The notes beneath the pieces were generated by a model. It saw only the letters and a list, made by a program, of their open reading frames with translations, did no database searches and was not told where the DNA came from. Position numbers and translations under genes: made by a program. Positions 42,296-51,809 of a stretch of 64,000 bases of DNA are shown here, piece after piece. The first letter of the stretch is position 1. Each line of letters begins with the position of its first letter. Source of the DNA: Streptomyces sp. NBC_00582 (lineage in GTDB: Bacteria; Actinomycetota; Actinomycetes; Streptomycetales; Streptomycetaceae); assembly GCF_036345155.1 (NCBI RefSeq), contig NZ_CP107772.1:8122001-8186000 (forward strand), in the 5' to 3' direction.

Positions 42296-43125
42296 CCGCC
42301 ACGGACGTACCGCTCCAGCCGAAGAAGAAGGGCCTGACCCGGCGGCAGAAGCGCAGGGTGTCCCGGGGCGTGCAGTACGTCGTCTTCGTCGCCGCCGTGA
42401 TCGCCTTCGCGGTCTCGGCGGACTGGGACCGGCTGCAGAACCAGTTCGCCCAGTGGGACATCGCGCGGCAGATGTTCCCGGACGTCATCACGCTGGCCCT
42501 GAAGAACACCGTGCTGTACACGGTGTCCGGCTTCGCCGTCGGACTGGCGCTCGGCATGCTCATCGCGCTGATGCGGCTGTCCTCCGTCGGTCCCTACCGC
42601 TGGCTGGCCGGGATCTACATCGAGATCTTCCGCGGACTGCCCGCCCTGCTGATCTTCATCTTCATCGGCGTGGCCGTCCCGCTGGCCTTCCCTGGCACGG
42701 AGATCGTCGGCGGGACGTACGGCAAGGTCGCCCTCGCGCTCGGCCTGGTCGCCGCCGCCTACATGGCGGAGACCATCCGCGCCGGCATCCAGGCCGTCCC
42801 CAAGGGGCAGATCGAGGCGGCCCGTTCACTGGGTTTCTCGCCCACCCGCGCCATGGTCTCGATCATCGTCCCGCAGGCCTTCCGGATCATTCTCCCGCCG
42901 CTCACCAACGAACTCGTCCTGCTCTTCAAGGACTCCTCGCTGGTGCTGTTCCTCGGCGTCACCCTGGAGGAGCGCGAACTGTCCAAGTACGGCCGTGACC
43001 TCGCCAGCACGACCGCCAACTCCACGCCGATCCTGGTCGCCGGCCTGTGCTACCTGCTGGTGACCATCCCGCTCGGCTTCGTGGTGCGCCGTATGGAGGC
43101 CAAGGCCCAGGAGGCCGTGAAATGA
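42292..43125 (+). CDS. Amino-acid ABC transporter permease
   Basis: A 277-residue HAAT-type permease, ATG 42292 overlapping the previous stop. A basic N-terminus ([18 protein letters not shown]) precedes the first span ([13 protein letters not shown]). The EAA loop is [20 protein letters not shown] with [11 protein letters not shown] single permease gene suggests a homodimer. The stop overlaps the ATPase start. Confidence 0.92.
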   Translation: MTATDVPLQPKKKGLTRRQKRRVSRGVQYVVFVAAVIAFAVSADWDRLQNQFAQWDIARQMFPDVITLALKNTVLYTVSGFAVGLALGMLIALMRLSSVGPYRWLAGIYIEIFRGLPALLIFIFIGVAVPLAFPGTEIVGGTYGKVALALGLVAAAYMAETIRAGIQAVPKGQIEAARSLGFSPTRAMVSIIVPQAFRIILPPLTNELVLLFKDSSLVLFLGVTLEERELSKYGRDLASTTANSTPILVAGLCYLLVTIPLGFVVRRMEAKAQEAVK

Positions 43126-43889
43126 GCCGACCGGAGATCCAGGTCAAGGACCTGCACAAGTCCTTCGGCGCCAACGAGGTGCTGCGCGGCATCGACCTGG
43201 AGATCGGCCAGGGCGAGGTCGTCTGTGTCATCGGCCCCTCCGGTTCGGGCAAGTCGACGCTGCTGCGGTGCGTGAACCTGCTGGAGGAGCCGACCAAGGG
43301 CCAGGTCTTCGTGGGCGGCACCGAGGTCACCGACCCGGACGTCGACATCGACGCCGTACGCCGCCGGATCGGCATGGTCTTCCAGCAGTTCAACCTCTTC
43401 CCGCATCTGACCGTCACCGAGAACCTCACCCTGCCGCAGCGCCGGGTGCTGCGCCGGGACAAGGCCGCGGCGGCGAAGGTGGCCGCCGAGAACCTGGAGC
43501 GTGTCGGCCTCGCCGAGAAGGCCGACGCCTACCCCGCCTCCCTCTCCGGCGGCCAGCAGCAGCGCGTCGCGATCGCCCGCGCGCTCGCCATGGGCCCCGA
43601 GGTGATGCTGTTCGACGAGCCCACCTCGGCGCTCGACCCGGAACTGGTCGGGGACGTCCTCGCGGTCATGCGCAGGCTCGCCCGGGAGGGCATGACCATG
43701 ATGGTCGTCACCCATGAGATGACCTTCGCCCGCGAGGTCGCCGACCGGGTCGTCTTCATGGACGGCGGAGTCGTCGTCGAGGACGGCACACCCGCCCGGG
43801 TCATCGGCGACCCGCAGAACGAGCGCACCCGCCACTTCCTCTCCCGGCTGCTCGACCCGGCGATGGCGGAGGTGGAGGAGGACAGGTGA
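43122..43889 (+). CDS. Amino-acid ABC transporter ATPase
   Basis: A 255-residue ATPase of the GlnQ/HisP group: Walker [11 protein letters not shown]-loop [12 protein letters not shown], signature [14 protein letters not shown], Walker [15 protein letters not shown] and switch VVTHEM. It energises the permease encoded just upstream. It starts at ATG 43122 inside the permease stop. The next gene starts 62 bases on and looks unrelated. Confidence 0.95.
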   Translation: MSRPEIQVKDLHKSFGANEVLRGIDLEIGQGEVVCVIGPSGSGKSTLLRCVNLLEEPTKGQVFVGGTEVTDPDVDIDAVRRRIGMVFQQFNLFPHLTVTENLTLPQRRVLRRDKAAAAKVAAENLERVGLAEKADAYPASLSGGQQQRVAIARALAMGPEVMLFDEPTSALDPELVGDVLAVMRRLAREGMTMMVVTHEMTFAREVADRVVFMDGGVVVEDGTPARVIGDPQNERTRHFLSRLLDPAMAEVEEDR

Positions 43890-43950
43890 GGGAGCGGGAC
43901 AAGTCCTGACGCGGGGCGGATTGTCAGTGCCGTGTGACACGCTGCGTGGC

Positions 43951-44589
43951 ATGACCGAGATCACCTCTTACGAGTGGGACGAGACCGTCGCCGTGTTCGA
44001 GCGCCGGGGCCTGCCCGAGTCGTCGTACGAGAACCTCTACGACGAGACGTACGAACTGCGCCCCGGCCCGGTGACGATCCGGGGCGCGCTCGACCTGGAC
44101 ACCGAGGGCTGGACGCAGGACACGGGCGTCGTCGTCGACGGCGACCTCACCGTCGAGGGCAACCTCCTCAACACCGACGACGGCTGCCCGGCGCTGATCG
44201 TCCTCGGCGACCTCAAGGCGGCCAACGTCTACCTCGAAGGGGACGTGAAGCTCCTGGTACTGGGCTCGGTCACGGTGGAGGGCGCCTTCATCGGGAACAT
44301 GACCGACAAGCTGGTGATGATCGAGGGCGACCTGAAGGCCGCCGTGACCGTGCTGTCGAGCGAGTTCGCACCCGATCTGATAGGCGGCACCCTGCACGGC
44401 CCGGTCCTCGCGCCCGCCTACCTCGACCTCGCCCAGGACGTCGACCCGGCCGCCCTCCTGGTCCCCGAGGTGCTGCGCGCCGAGGGCGACGACGACTCCG
44501 ACGACCTGCGCTGTTTCGACGCACCGCGGGTGCACGGCGGCCGGCTGCTGGCCCGTATCGAGGAGGGACTGCCCGTCGTCCTAGGCTGA
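43951..44589 (+). CDS. Hypothetical beta-helix (bactofilin-like) protein
   Basis: A 212-residue soluble protein with short repeating strands (GVVVDGDLTVEGNLLNTDD, LIVLGDLKAANVYLEGDVKL, LVLGSVTVEGAFIGN), the rhythm of polymer-forming or bactofilin-like beta-helices. There is no signal peptide. The C-terminal acidic segment GDDDSDDLRCFD is not repetitive. I do not recognise a specific family function; a structural or scaffold role is only inferred. It is five bases upstream of the amidohydrolase and probably co-transcribed with it. Confidence 0.65.
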   Translation: MTEITSYEWDETVAVFERRGLPESSYENLYDETYELRPGPVTIRGALDLDTEGWTQDTGVVVDGDLTVEGNLLNTDDGCPALIVLGDLKAANVYLEGDVKLLVLGSVTVEGAFIGNMTDKLVMIEGDLKAAVTVLSSEFAPDLIGGTLHGPVLAPAYLDLAQDVDPAALLVPEVLRAEGDDDSDDLRCFDAPRVHGGRLLARIEEGLPVVLG

Positions 44590-44594
44590 CGCCC

Positions 44595-45689
44595 ATGAGC
44601 GATCACGCGGTGCTGCACGTGAAGGGCAGGGTCCTGGCCGGACCCGACGACATCCGCGACGAACTGTGGGTCGTCGCCGGCCGGATCTCCTACGACCGTC
44701 CGGCCGGCGCCCGCGACGTACGGACCGTCCAGGGCTGGGCCCTGCCCGGGCTGGTCGACGCCCACTGCCATGTGGGCCTCGGACCGGAGGGACCGGTCGC
44801 GGCGGACGTCGCCGAGAAGCAGGCGCTGACCGACCGCGAGGCGGGCACCCTGCTGATCCGCGACGCCGGCTCACCCTCCGACACCCGCTGGGTCGACGAC
44901 CGCGCCGACCTGCCGAAGATCATCAGGGCCGGCCGGCACATCGCCCGCACCCGCCGCTACATCCGGGGCTACGCCCACGAGATCGAGCCGCAGGACCTCG
45001 TCGCGTACGTCGCGCGGGAGGCGCGGCGCGGCGACGGCTGGGTCAAGCTGGTCGGCGACTGGATCGACCGCGAGGCGGGCGACCTCGCCCCGAGCTGGCC
45101 CCGGGAGGCGGCCGAGGCGGCCATCGCGGAGGCGCACCGCCTCGGCGCCCGGGTCACCGCCCACTGCTTCGCCGAGAACTCCCTGCGCGACCTCGTCGAG
45201 TCGGGCATCGACTGCATCGAGCACGCGACGGGCCTCACCGAGGACCTCATCCCGCTCTTCGTCGAACGGGGCGTGGCGATCGTCCCGACCCTCGTCAACA
45301 TCGCGACCTTCCCCCAGCTCGCCGCGGGCGGCGCGGCCAAGTTCCCCCGCTGGTCGGCCCATATGCGCCGGCTCCACGAACGCCGCTACGACACCGTGCG
45401 CTCCGCCCACGACGCCGGCATCCCGGTCTTCGTCGGCACCGACGCCGGCGGCACCCTCCCGCACGGGCTGGTGGCCGCCGAGGTGGCGGAGCTGGTGACC
45501 GGGGCAGGCCTCCCGCCCCTGGCGGCGCTCGCCGCGACCACCTGGGCCGCCCGTGCCTGGCTCGGCCGCCCCGGCCTCGACGAGGGCGCCCCGGCCGACC
45601 TCGTCGTCTACGACAGCGATCCGCGCGGCGACGTCCGCGTGCTCGCGGCACCCCGCCGGGTGGTGCTCAACGGCAGGGTCGTGGGCTGA
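44595..45689 (+). CDS. Amidohydrolase family protein
   Basis: A 364-residue metal hydrolase of the imidazolonepropionase-like amidohydrolases. The metal motif DAHCHVG lies near residues 56-62, later histidines in VTAHCFAENS and CIEHATGL, and the metal Asp in FVGTDAGGTLPHG. It hydrolyses amide or cyclic C-N bonds in the cytoplasm; the substrate is unknown. It follows the bactofilin-like gene closely. Confidence 0.88.
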   Translation: MSDHAVLHVKGRVLAGPDDIRDELWVVAGRISYDRPAGARDVRTVQGWALPGLVDAHCHVGLGPEGPVAADVAEKQALTDREAGTLLIRDAGSPSDTRWVDDRADLPKIIRAGRHIARTRRYIRGYAHEIEPQDLVAYVAREARRGDGWVKLVGDWIDREAGDLAPSWPREAAEAAIAEAHRLGARVTAHCFAENSLRDLVESGIDCIEHATGLTEDLIPLFVERGVAIVPTLVNIATFPQLAAGGAAKFPRWSAHMRRLHERRYDTVRSAHDAGIPVFVGTDAGGTLPHGLVAAEVAELVTGAGLPPLAALAATTWAARAWLGRPGLDEGAPADLVVYDSDPRGDVRVLAAPRRVVLNGRVVG

Positions 45690-45825
45690 ACAACTGTGCC
45701 GCACGCGTCGAAGATATGTGCGACAAACTCACGTTGGAGTGAACTCCCTTCGGCTCGCTGACCGTTCACCCCTCGTACGTAATTCTTGCGGGGTCCCGAA
45801 GCGTCTCCTTCCGGGGGTCCCACCC

Positions 45826-46899
45826 ATGAGCACCCTGTCCTTCCGCATGCCCGCACGCCGTCTCGCCGCCGTCACGGCGGCCGGCGCCCTGGCCGCCGGC
45901 CCCGCCGTCCTCGCCGGCGCGGGCCCGGCGCACACGGCCGACGGCGGGGGCAGCGCGAGCGCCGCCGTCCTGCGCACCGGCCTCGACGTGGCCCTGGCCG
46001 ACAGATCGGTCGAGGTACCGCTCGCCGTCTCCCTCAACGAGGTGCGGGCACCGCGGAGCGCCGGGAAGACCGCGCTGACGGCCGAGCTGGACGGCGTCGA
46101 CGGCGGACGGCCCTTCAGCGTCCTGCGCGCCGACGCCGCCGAGGCGAAGGCCACCGTCGACGCCACCGGGGCCAGGGCCTCGACCCGCCTCGCGCGCGCC
46201 CGGCTGCACGTCCCCGGACTGCCCCTGCTCTCCGTGATCGAGGTCGACGCGGTGACCTCCACGGCGACCTGCGCCGCCGGGAGGGCCCCGGTCGCCACCT
46301 CCCGGCTGCCCGGCTCGGTGACGGTGCTCGGCAAGAAGGTCTCGGTGGGCGCGGGCGGCCCGACCGAGGTGAAGGTCCCCGGCGTGGGCGAGGTCCGGCT
46401 CGACCTGTCCCGGCGCGAGGTCACCTCCCGTACGGCCGCCGCGACCGCCCTGCGACTCACCGTCTCCGTCAACCCGTTGAAGCTGAACGTCGCCGAGGTC
46501 ACCGGCACCCTCACCCTGGCCGAGGCGCGCTGCGCGACCCCGCCCGCCGCCGAGAAGCCGGCCGAGGCGGCCGCGACCCCCGGAACCGGCGTCGGGGCGC
46601 AGGACGCGACCCCCGAACCCGACGTCAGGGCGCAGGGCGCGCCCGCCGGGGCGGACCTCGCCAGCACCGGCGGCAGCCCGCTCACGCCGTACCTCGCGGG
46701 CGGAGCGGTGGCACTGCTGGCGGCGGGCGGGGGAGCGGTGGCCCTGGCCCGCCGCCGCGACCAGGGGGTGTTTCGAAAGTCCTGTGCGGGTGCTGTGCGG
46801 GACTTTCGAAACACCCCCTGGGGCACCCGGGAGCGGGTGCCGTCGGTCAGCGGTCGGCCAGGGTCATCGCCCGGTCAAGCGCCTGAAGGAACGAGTTGA
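45826..46899 (+). CDS. Sortase-anchored surface protein (LAXTG), 3' end altered
   Basis: A 357-residue secreted protein resembling the actinobacterial SCO1860-type LAETG proteins. The signal peptide is residues 1-36 (LAAVTAAGALAAGPAVLAG), with a beta-rich body holding two or three Cys. The sorting signal is LASTG near residue 282 followed by the membrane span YLAGGAVALLAAGGGAVALA and RRR. After RRRDQ the frame continues for 45 more residues through a 22-bp inverted repeat and into the 3' end of cobC (53-base overlap). Anchored proteins normally stop just after RRR, so the tail looks like read-through added by the inserted repeat. Confidence 0.8.
   Translation: MSTLSFRMPARRLAAVTAAGALAAGPAVLAGAGPAHTADGGGSASAAVLRTGLDVALADRSVEVPLAVSLNEVRAPRSAGKTALTAELDGVDGGRPFSVLRADAAEAKATVDATGARASTRLARARLHVPGLPLLSVIEVDAVTSTATCAAGRAPVATSRLPGSVTVLGKKVSVGAGGPTEVKVPGVGEVRLDLSRREVTSRTAAATALRLTVSVNPLKLNVAEVTGTLTLAEARCATPPAAEKPAEAAATPGTGVGAQDATPEPDVRAQGAPAGADLASTGGSPLTPYLAGGAVALLAAGGGAVALARRRDQGVFRKSCAGAVRDFRNTPWGTRERVPSVSGRPGSSPGQAPEGTS
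46761..46821. repeat. 22-bp perfect inverted repeat (hairpin or MITE-like), inside a reading frame
   Basis: Left arm 46761-46782 (starting CCAGGGGGTGTTTCGAAAG) is the exact reverse complement of the right arm 46800-46821, with a 17-base loop. It lies between convergent genes, so it may end transcription in both directions, but it sits before the plus-strand stop codon. Perfect arms of this length look more like a small mobile hairpin than an ordinary terminator. Confidence 0.85.
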
Positions 46900-47914
46900 C
46901 CGTCGTCCGGTCCCGGACCGCGAGACGCAGCCACTCCTCGTCGAGCCCGGGGAAGGTGTCCCCGCGCCGGACCGCGAACCCCAGGTCCCGCAGACACCGG
47001 CGCACCGCGGCCGCCCTCGGCAGCCGGACCAGCACGAACGGACCCTCGGCCGGGCCGACGACCCGCACCCCGTCACCGGCGAACTCCTCCAGACCGGCCA
47101 CGAGATGGGCCCGGTCCGTGGCGACGCGATGCGCGGCGTGGGCCGCCTCCGCCAGCGCCCGGGGAGCGACACACGCCTCGGCCGCGGCCAGCGCCGGCGT
47201 GGACACCGGCCACAGCGGCTGGGCGCGCTCCAGCGCGGCGATCGTCTCCGGGGCGGCGAGCACGTACCCGATCCGCAGTCCCGCGAGCCCCCAGGTCTTG
47301 GTCAGGCTGCGCAGCACCACGAGACCCGGCACGTCCGTGCGCCCGGCGAGGGCCTCGCGCTCACCGGGCACCGCGTCCATGAACGCCTCGTCGACCACCA
47401 GCGTCCGCCCCGCCCGGGCCAGCCGCGCGATCGTCTTGGCCGGGTGCAGCACCGAGGTGGGATTCGTCGGGTTGCCGATCACCACCAGGTCGGCGTCCTC
47501 CGGCACCGCCGCCGGATCCAGCCGGAACCCGTCCTCGGCCCGCAGCACCACCCGGTCCACGCTGTGCCCGGCGTCCCGCAGCGCCGCCTCCGGCTCCGTG
47601 AACTGCGGATGCACCACCACCGGCCGGCGCACCTTCAGCGCCCGCGCCAGCAGCACGAACGCCTCCGCCGCGCCCGCCGTCAGCAGCACCCGCTCCGCCG
47701 GCAGCCCGTGCCGCGCGGCCACCGCCGCCCGCGCGGCCCGCCCGTCGGGGTAGGCCGCCAGACCGGTCAGGGACGCGGCGATGTGCTCGCGCAGCCAGCG
47801 CGGGGGCGTCTGCGCGCGGACGTTCACCGCGAGGTCGACCAGCGCCGAGCCGTCGTCGCGGACCTCGGCGTCCCCGTGGTGCCGCAGATCGTGCCCCTCA
47901 GTGCGCATGCGCAT
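46847..47914 (-). CDS. cobC: CobC-type PLP enzyme of cobalamin synthesis (Rv2231c-like)
   Basis: A 355-residue class I/II aminotransferase-fold protein; ATG 47914 overlaps the cbiX stop, with ATG 47908 as an alternative. It starts with a GHDLRHHGDAEV block, and has VVIGNPTNPTSV, the PLP-aspartate VVDEAFMDAV and the Schiff-base Lys in VLRSLTKTWGLAGLRIGY. Relatives decarboxylate threonine phosphate to aminopropanol phosphate for the cobalamin side arm, or act as histidinol-phosphate-like aminotransferases. The cob context favours the former. Confidence 0.87.
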   Translation of the reverse strand: MRMRTEGHDLRHHGDAEVRDDGSALVDLAVNVRAQTPPRWLREHIAASLTGLAAYPDGRAARAAVAARHGLPAERVLLTAGAAEAFVLLARALKVRRPVVVHPQFTEPEAALRDAGHSVDRVVLRAEDGFRLDPAAVPEDADLVVIGNPTNPTSVLHPAKTIARLARAGRTLVVDEAFMDAVPGEREALAGRTDVPGLVVLRSLTKTWGLAGLRIGYVLAAPETIAALERAQPLWPVSTPALAAAEACVAPRALAEAAHAAHRVATDRAHLVAGLEEFAGDGVRVVGPAEGPFVLVRLPRAAAVRRCLRDLGFAVRRGDTFPGLDEEWLRLAVRDRTTVNSFLQALDRAMTLADR

Positions 47915-48827
47915 GTCCGCCGTGGTGGTGCCCGTGGTGTCCGTGGTGGTGATCGTCGTCGTCGGGGTGGAAGTGCGGCTGCTGCGGCGCGCCCACCTTG
48001 TCCTCGAACCCGGGCAGCGCGATCCGGTACACACAGGAGTCGCAGTTCATCCGCAGATCGCCCTTGACGGCCTCCTCGTACCGCTCCATCACCAGGTCGA
48101 GCAGCTCAGGCTCGGGCCCGACGACCTCCGCCGAGCGGACCTCCACCTGCGGGTGCGCGGCCGCCCACCCCTCGGTCTGCTGCCGCACCCGGTCCGGCAG
48201 GATCCCGGTGAACAGGAAGTACGGCAGCACGACGATCCGGCGCGCCCCGAGCCGTACGCACCGGTCGAGGCCGCTCGGCACGTCCGGCGCGGCCAGCGAC
48301 ACGAACGCCGTCTCCACGCCCGCGTATCCGCGCCCCTCCCACAGCAGCCGGGCCGCCTTGTGCACCTCGGCGTTGGCGTCCGGGTCCGTCGAACCGCGCC
48401 CGACCAGGAGGACCGTGACGTCGGACCGGTCCTCCGGCGTACGCGCGGCACCGCCGAGAGCCTCGTCGAGCCGTCGCTCCAGGACGTTCAGCAGCGCCGG
48501 GTGCGGGCCCAGCGGACGGCCGTAGGTGTACGAGATCCCCGGGTGCCGTTCCTTCTCGCGGGCCAGCGCCGCCGGGATGTCCCCCTTGGCGTGCCCGGCG
48601 GACACCAGCATCAGCGGGACGGCGGCGAAGCGGCGCACCCCCCGCTCCACCAGCTCGGTCACGGCCTCGCCCAGCGGGGGAGGCGACAGCTCGATGAATC
48701 CGCCCGCGACGGGCAGCTCCGGGTGGCGGCGCCCCAGCTCCCGGACGAAGTCGCGGAACGCCTCGGCTCCGGCCTCGTCCCGGGTGCCGTGGCCGGCGAT
48801 GAGCAGGGCGGGCGGCGGGGTGGTCAC
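47898..48827 (-). CDS. cbiX: Sirohydrochlorin chelatase CbiX with Cys and His-rich tail
   Basis: A 309-residue protein with two CbiX repeats: the first carries LLIAGHGTRDEAG and MLVSAGHAKGDIP, the second LLVGRGSTDPDANAEV and VLPYFLFTGILPDR. The tail holds MNCDSCVYR, the MxCxxC iron-sulfur motif of long CbiX, and then HHHGHHGHHHGGHAHAH, a likely cobalt store. It inserts Co (or Fe) into sirohydrochlorin. Its presence beside a late-insertion cobaltochelatase is notable. Confidence 0.9.
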   Translation of the reverse strand: MTTPPPALLIAGHGTRDEAGAEAFRDFVRELGRRHPELPVAGGFIELSPPPLGEAVTELVERGVRRFAAVPLMLVSAGHAKGDIPAALAREKERHPGISYTYGRPLGPHPALLNVLERRLDEALGGAARTPEDRSDVTVLLVGRGSTDPDANAEVHKAARLLWEGRGYAGVETAFVSLAAPDVPSGLDRCVRLGARRIVVLPYFLFTGILPDRVRQQTEGWAAAHPQVEVRSAEVVGPEPELLDLVMERYEEAVKGDLRMNCDSCVYRIALPGFEDKVGAPQQPHFHPDDDDHHHGHHGHHHGGHAHAH

Positions 48828-48885
48828 TGTTTCTCCTCGGCGGGAACGGGATGCTTCGAAAGGGTCGGGTCGGGCAGGGGGCCGC

Positions 48886-50577
48886 TCACTTCGGCTCCTG
48901 CTGCCAGCGGTAGCCGCGGGGCGTCACCATCCGGCCCGCGACCGTGCGGGTCGCGGTGTTGCCCACGGTCACGACCGTCATCATGTCGACGGTCGCCGGG
49001 TCGAGGCCGGCCAGGGTCGTCACCCGGGCGGTGCCGTCCGGGCGGGAGGCGTTGCGGACGACACCGACCGGTGTGCCCGGCTCCCGGTGCTCCGCGAGGA
49101 TCGCGAGCGCCTTGGGCAACTGCCAGTCACGGCCCCGCGAACGCGGGTTGTAGAACGTCACCACGAGGTCGGCCTCGGCCGCCGCCCGCACCCGCCGCTC
49201 GATGACCTCCCACGGCGTGTGCAGATCGGACAGGCTGATCGAGACGTGGTCGTGGCCGAGGGGCGCGCCGAGCAGCGCGGCCGCCGCGAGCGCGGCGGTC
49301 ACCCCCGGCACCCCGACGACCTCGATGTCCTCGCAGGCCTCGGCGAGCGCCGGGGAGGCCATCGCGTACACCCCGGCGTCCCCGCTGCCGATCAGCGCGA
49401 CCGCGTGGCCCTTGCGCGCCTCGGCGACGGCCGTGCGCGCCCGCTCCTCCTCGGCGCCGAGCCCCGACTCCAGGATCCGGGTGCCGGGCCGCAGCAGATC
49501 GCGGATCTGGTCGACGTACTGGTCGAGGCCGACGAGCACCGAGGCCCGCCGCAGTTCGTCCTTCGCCCGCGGTGTGAGCAGGTCCCGGGCGCCCGGCCCG
49601 AGGCCGACCACCGCGAGCCGCCCGCGCCCCGGACGCCGTACGACGGCACAGGTCGCCATCGCGGGAGAACCCGCCGACTTCCGCTTGGGGACGAGGAGTT
49701 CGCCCCCCTGCCGCAGGGCCGCCGCCTCCGCGACGGAGGGCGTGCCGACGGCGGCGAGCGGCGCGTCGGAGGGGTTCGGCACCTGAACCGCGGCCAACTC
49801 CTCGGCGGAGTACGTCACCACCGGCACCCCGAGCCGCGCCGCGGCCTCCAGGATGCCCGGCTCCCCGGCCTTGGCGTCCACCGTGGCCAGCGAGGCGACG
49901 CTACGAGGGGACACTCGGGCCTCCCGCAGCGCGCCCTCGATCACCTCGAGGACCTCCTCCGCGGGGGCGCCCCTGGACGCGCCGACGCCGACGACGAGCG
50001 ACGGCGGCCGCAGCAGCACCTCCCGGGCACCGGGCGCGACGGCACGGTCGGTGACCCGCACGACGTACGCGTCCGAGGTGTCGGACGCCGTGAACGGCAG
50101 CGGCGGCAGCGGCCACGCCACCTCCGCGTCCAGCGCCACCGGCTCCCCGTCCAGCAGGGCCCGGGTCACCGCGGCGACATCGCCCTCCACGGGCAGCCCG
50201 AGGGTGTCCAGGCCGGGGAGGCCGACGGCGTCCGTCGCCGTGGTCACCACCGGCTGGGCCCCGAGCAACTCGCCCACTCGCAGGGCCAGTTCATTGGCGC
50301 CGCCCCCGTGCCCGCCGAGCACCGGCACGGCGAACCGCCCGCCCTCGTCGACGCACACCACGCCCGGGTCGGACGTCTTGTCGCCGAGCAGCGGGGCGAC
50401 GAGCCGCACCACGGCCCCCGTCGCCAGGAAACACACGAGCTGCTCGCACTCCGCGAACGCCCGCCGGACGGCGTCCCCCACGGGACCGTCGTACACGCGC
50501 GTGCGGTCCGGCCACGCCACGGCCAGCCGGTCGCGCGCCGCCGCCCCCGCCGCGGTGGCGGAAATGAGGCCGATCAC
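48886..50577 (-). CDS. cobJ: CbiG/CobE-CobJ fusion: precorrin-3B C17-methyltransferase
   Basis: A 563-residue fusion, GTG 50577 overlapping the cobL stop. Residues 1-310 are CbiG/CobE-like (LATGAVVRLVAPLLGDKTSD, VPVLGGHGGGANELA, and VGVGASRGAPAEEV). Residues about 320-563 are the SAM-dependent CobJ/CbiH methyltransferase: RLAVVGLGPGARDLLTPRA and GSGDAGVYAMASPALAE. It performs ring contraction and C17 methylation of the corrin precursor, while the CbiG part opens the lactone in the anaerobic-type route. Confidence 0.93.
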   Translation of the reverse strand: MIGLISATAAGAAARDRLAVAWPDRTRVYDGPVGDAVRRAFAECEQLVCFLATGAVVRLVAPLLGDKTSDPGVVCVDEGGRFAVPVLGGHGGGANELALRVGELLGAQPVVTTATDAVGLPGLDTLGLPVEGDVAAVTRALLDGEPVALDAEVAWPLPPLPFTASDTSDAYVVRVTDRAVAPGAREVLLRPPSLVVGVGASRGAPAEEVLEVIEGALREARVSPRSVASLATVDAKAGEPGILEAAARLGVPVVTYSAEELAAVQVPNPSDAPLAAVGTPSVAEAAALRQGGELLVPKRKSAGSPAMATCAVVRRPGRGRLAVVGLGPGARDLLTPRAKDELRRASVLVGLDQYVDQIRDLLRPGTRILESGLGAEEERARTAVAEARKGHAVALIGSGDAGVYAMASPALAEACEDIEVVGVPGVTAALAAAALLGAPLGHDHVSISLSDLHTPWEVIERRVRAAAEADLVVTFYNPRSRGRDWQLPKALAILAEHREPGTPVGVVRNASRPDGTARVTTLAGLDPATVDMMTVVTVGNTATRTVAGRMVTPRGYRWQQEPK

Positions 50578-51809
50578 CGATCAACTCCTTCACTGGACAC
50601 CGGGGTGCGCACACCCCACAGCAGAAAAACGGGATTGGTCGCCGCGAGCCGGGTCACGTCCCCCGGCAGGGGAGCGAGCCGCGAGGACTGCAACAGGACG
50701 CCGTCGACGTCGTACCCGGCGTCCAGGAGCGCGGCCCGGGCGGCCGGCACCCGGTCCAGCGCGGCCAGGGCGACCACCACGGTCCGCCGCGCCCGCCGCG
50801 CGCACACGGCGACGATGTCGGCCAGCTCGCGCCCGCCGCCGCCCACGAACACCGTGTCGGGGTCGTCGAGACCGTCGAGCGCGTCCGGCGCCACGCCGTG
50901 CACGACGTCGACGTACACACCGTGCGCGTCGGCGTTGGCGCGGATCCGCTCCGCCCCGTCCGCCGACCGCTCCACCGCGTCGACCGCGGCCCCGAGCCGG
51001 GCGCACTCCACGGCCACCGAGCCCGACCCCGAGCCGACGTCCCACACCAGGTCGCCGGGGCGCGGCCCGAGCCGGGCCAGGGCCAGCGCCCGCACCTCGA
51101 ACTTGGTGATCATCGAGTCGCGGTGCGCGAAGTCGCCCTCGGCCAGCGCCCAGCCGGCCGGCCCCGCCCCCCGCCCGGCCAGCGTCCGCGCGGGACCGAG
51201 GACCCGGCTCTCGTCCAGGCTGAGGACGACACTCACCGCCGTACCCCACTCCCGTCGCGCGGCCTCGGCGGCGGAGACCCGCACCACCCGCTCGCGCTCC
51301 GGGTCGCCCAGCGCCGAGGCGACCACGAGCGTCCGCCCCGACCGCGCGAGCGCGGCCCCCAGTTCGGCGGGCCCGGCGCCGGGTCCCGTCAGCACGGCCA
51401 CCTTCGGATGGGCCCGGCATACATGGACCGCCGTCCGCGGCTCCCGCCCGTGCGCGCTCACCACGACCGCGTCGTCCCAGGTCAGCCCCAGCCGGGCGAA
51501 CGCCGCGGCCACCGACGACACCCCGGGCCGCACCGCGAGCCGCTCGGGCCCGCACCGCTCGGCGAGCGCCCGTACGATCCCGAAGAACCCCGGGTCGCCG
51601 GAGGCGAGCACCGTCACCGCCCGGTCCTTCGCGTCGTACTCCGCGATCGTCTCCAGGGCGGGCGCGAGCGGACCGAGGACGATCCGCTCGGCCCCCTCGG
51701 GCAGCGCCACGGCGTCCAGATGGCGCCGCCCGCCGACGACCAGCTCGGCGCCGGCCAGCTCCTCGGGGCCGGGCGGGGCACCCGTGCCCGTGCCGATGAC
51801 GGTGATCAC
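50574..51809 (-). CDS. cobL: CobL: precorrin-6Y C5,15-methyltransferase (decarboxylating)
   Basis: A 411-residue bifunctional enzyme starting GTG 51809 within the cobM stop (GTGA). The N-terminal half is a corrin methyltransferase (ITVIGTGTGAPPGPEEL, VLASGDPGFFGIVRALAER; CbiE-like). The C-terminal half is the CbiT-like Rossmann methyltransferase and decarboxylase (VWDVGSGSGSVAVECARLG, then VFVGGGGRELADIV). It methylates C5 and C15 and removes the C12 acetate carboxyl. The end overlaps the next start. Confidence 0.94.
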   Translation of the reverse strand: MITVIGTGTGAPPGPEELAGAELVVGGRRHLDAVALPEGAERIVLGPLAPALETIAEYDAKDRAVTVLASGDPGFFGIVRALAERCGPERLAVRPGVSSVAAAFARLGLTWDDAVVVSAHGREPRTAVHVCRAHPKVAVLTGPGAGPAELGAALARSGRTLVVASALGDPERERVVRVSAAEAARREWGTAVSVVLSLDESRVLGPARTLAGRGAGPAGWALAEGDFAHRDSMITKFEVRALALARLGPRPGDLVWDVGSGSGSVAVECARLGAAVDAVERSADGAERIRANADAHGVYVDVVHGVAPDALDGLDDPDTVFVGGGGRELADIVAVCARRARRTVVVALAALDRVPAARAALLDAGYDVDGVLLQSSRLAPLPGDVTRLAATNPVFLLWGVRTPVSSEGVDR

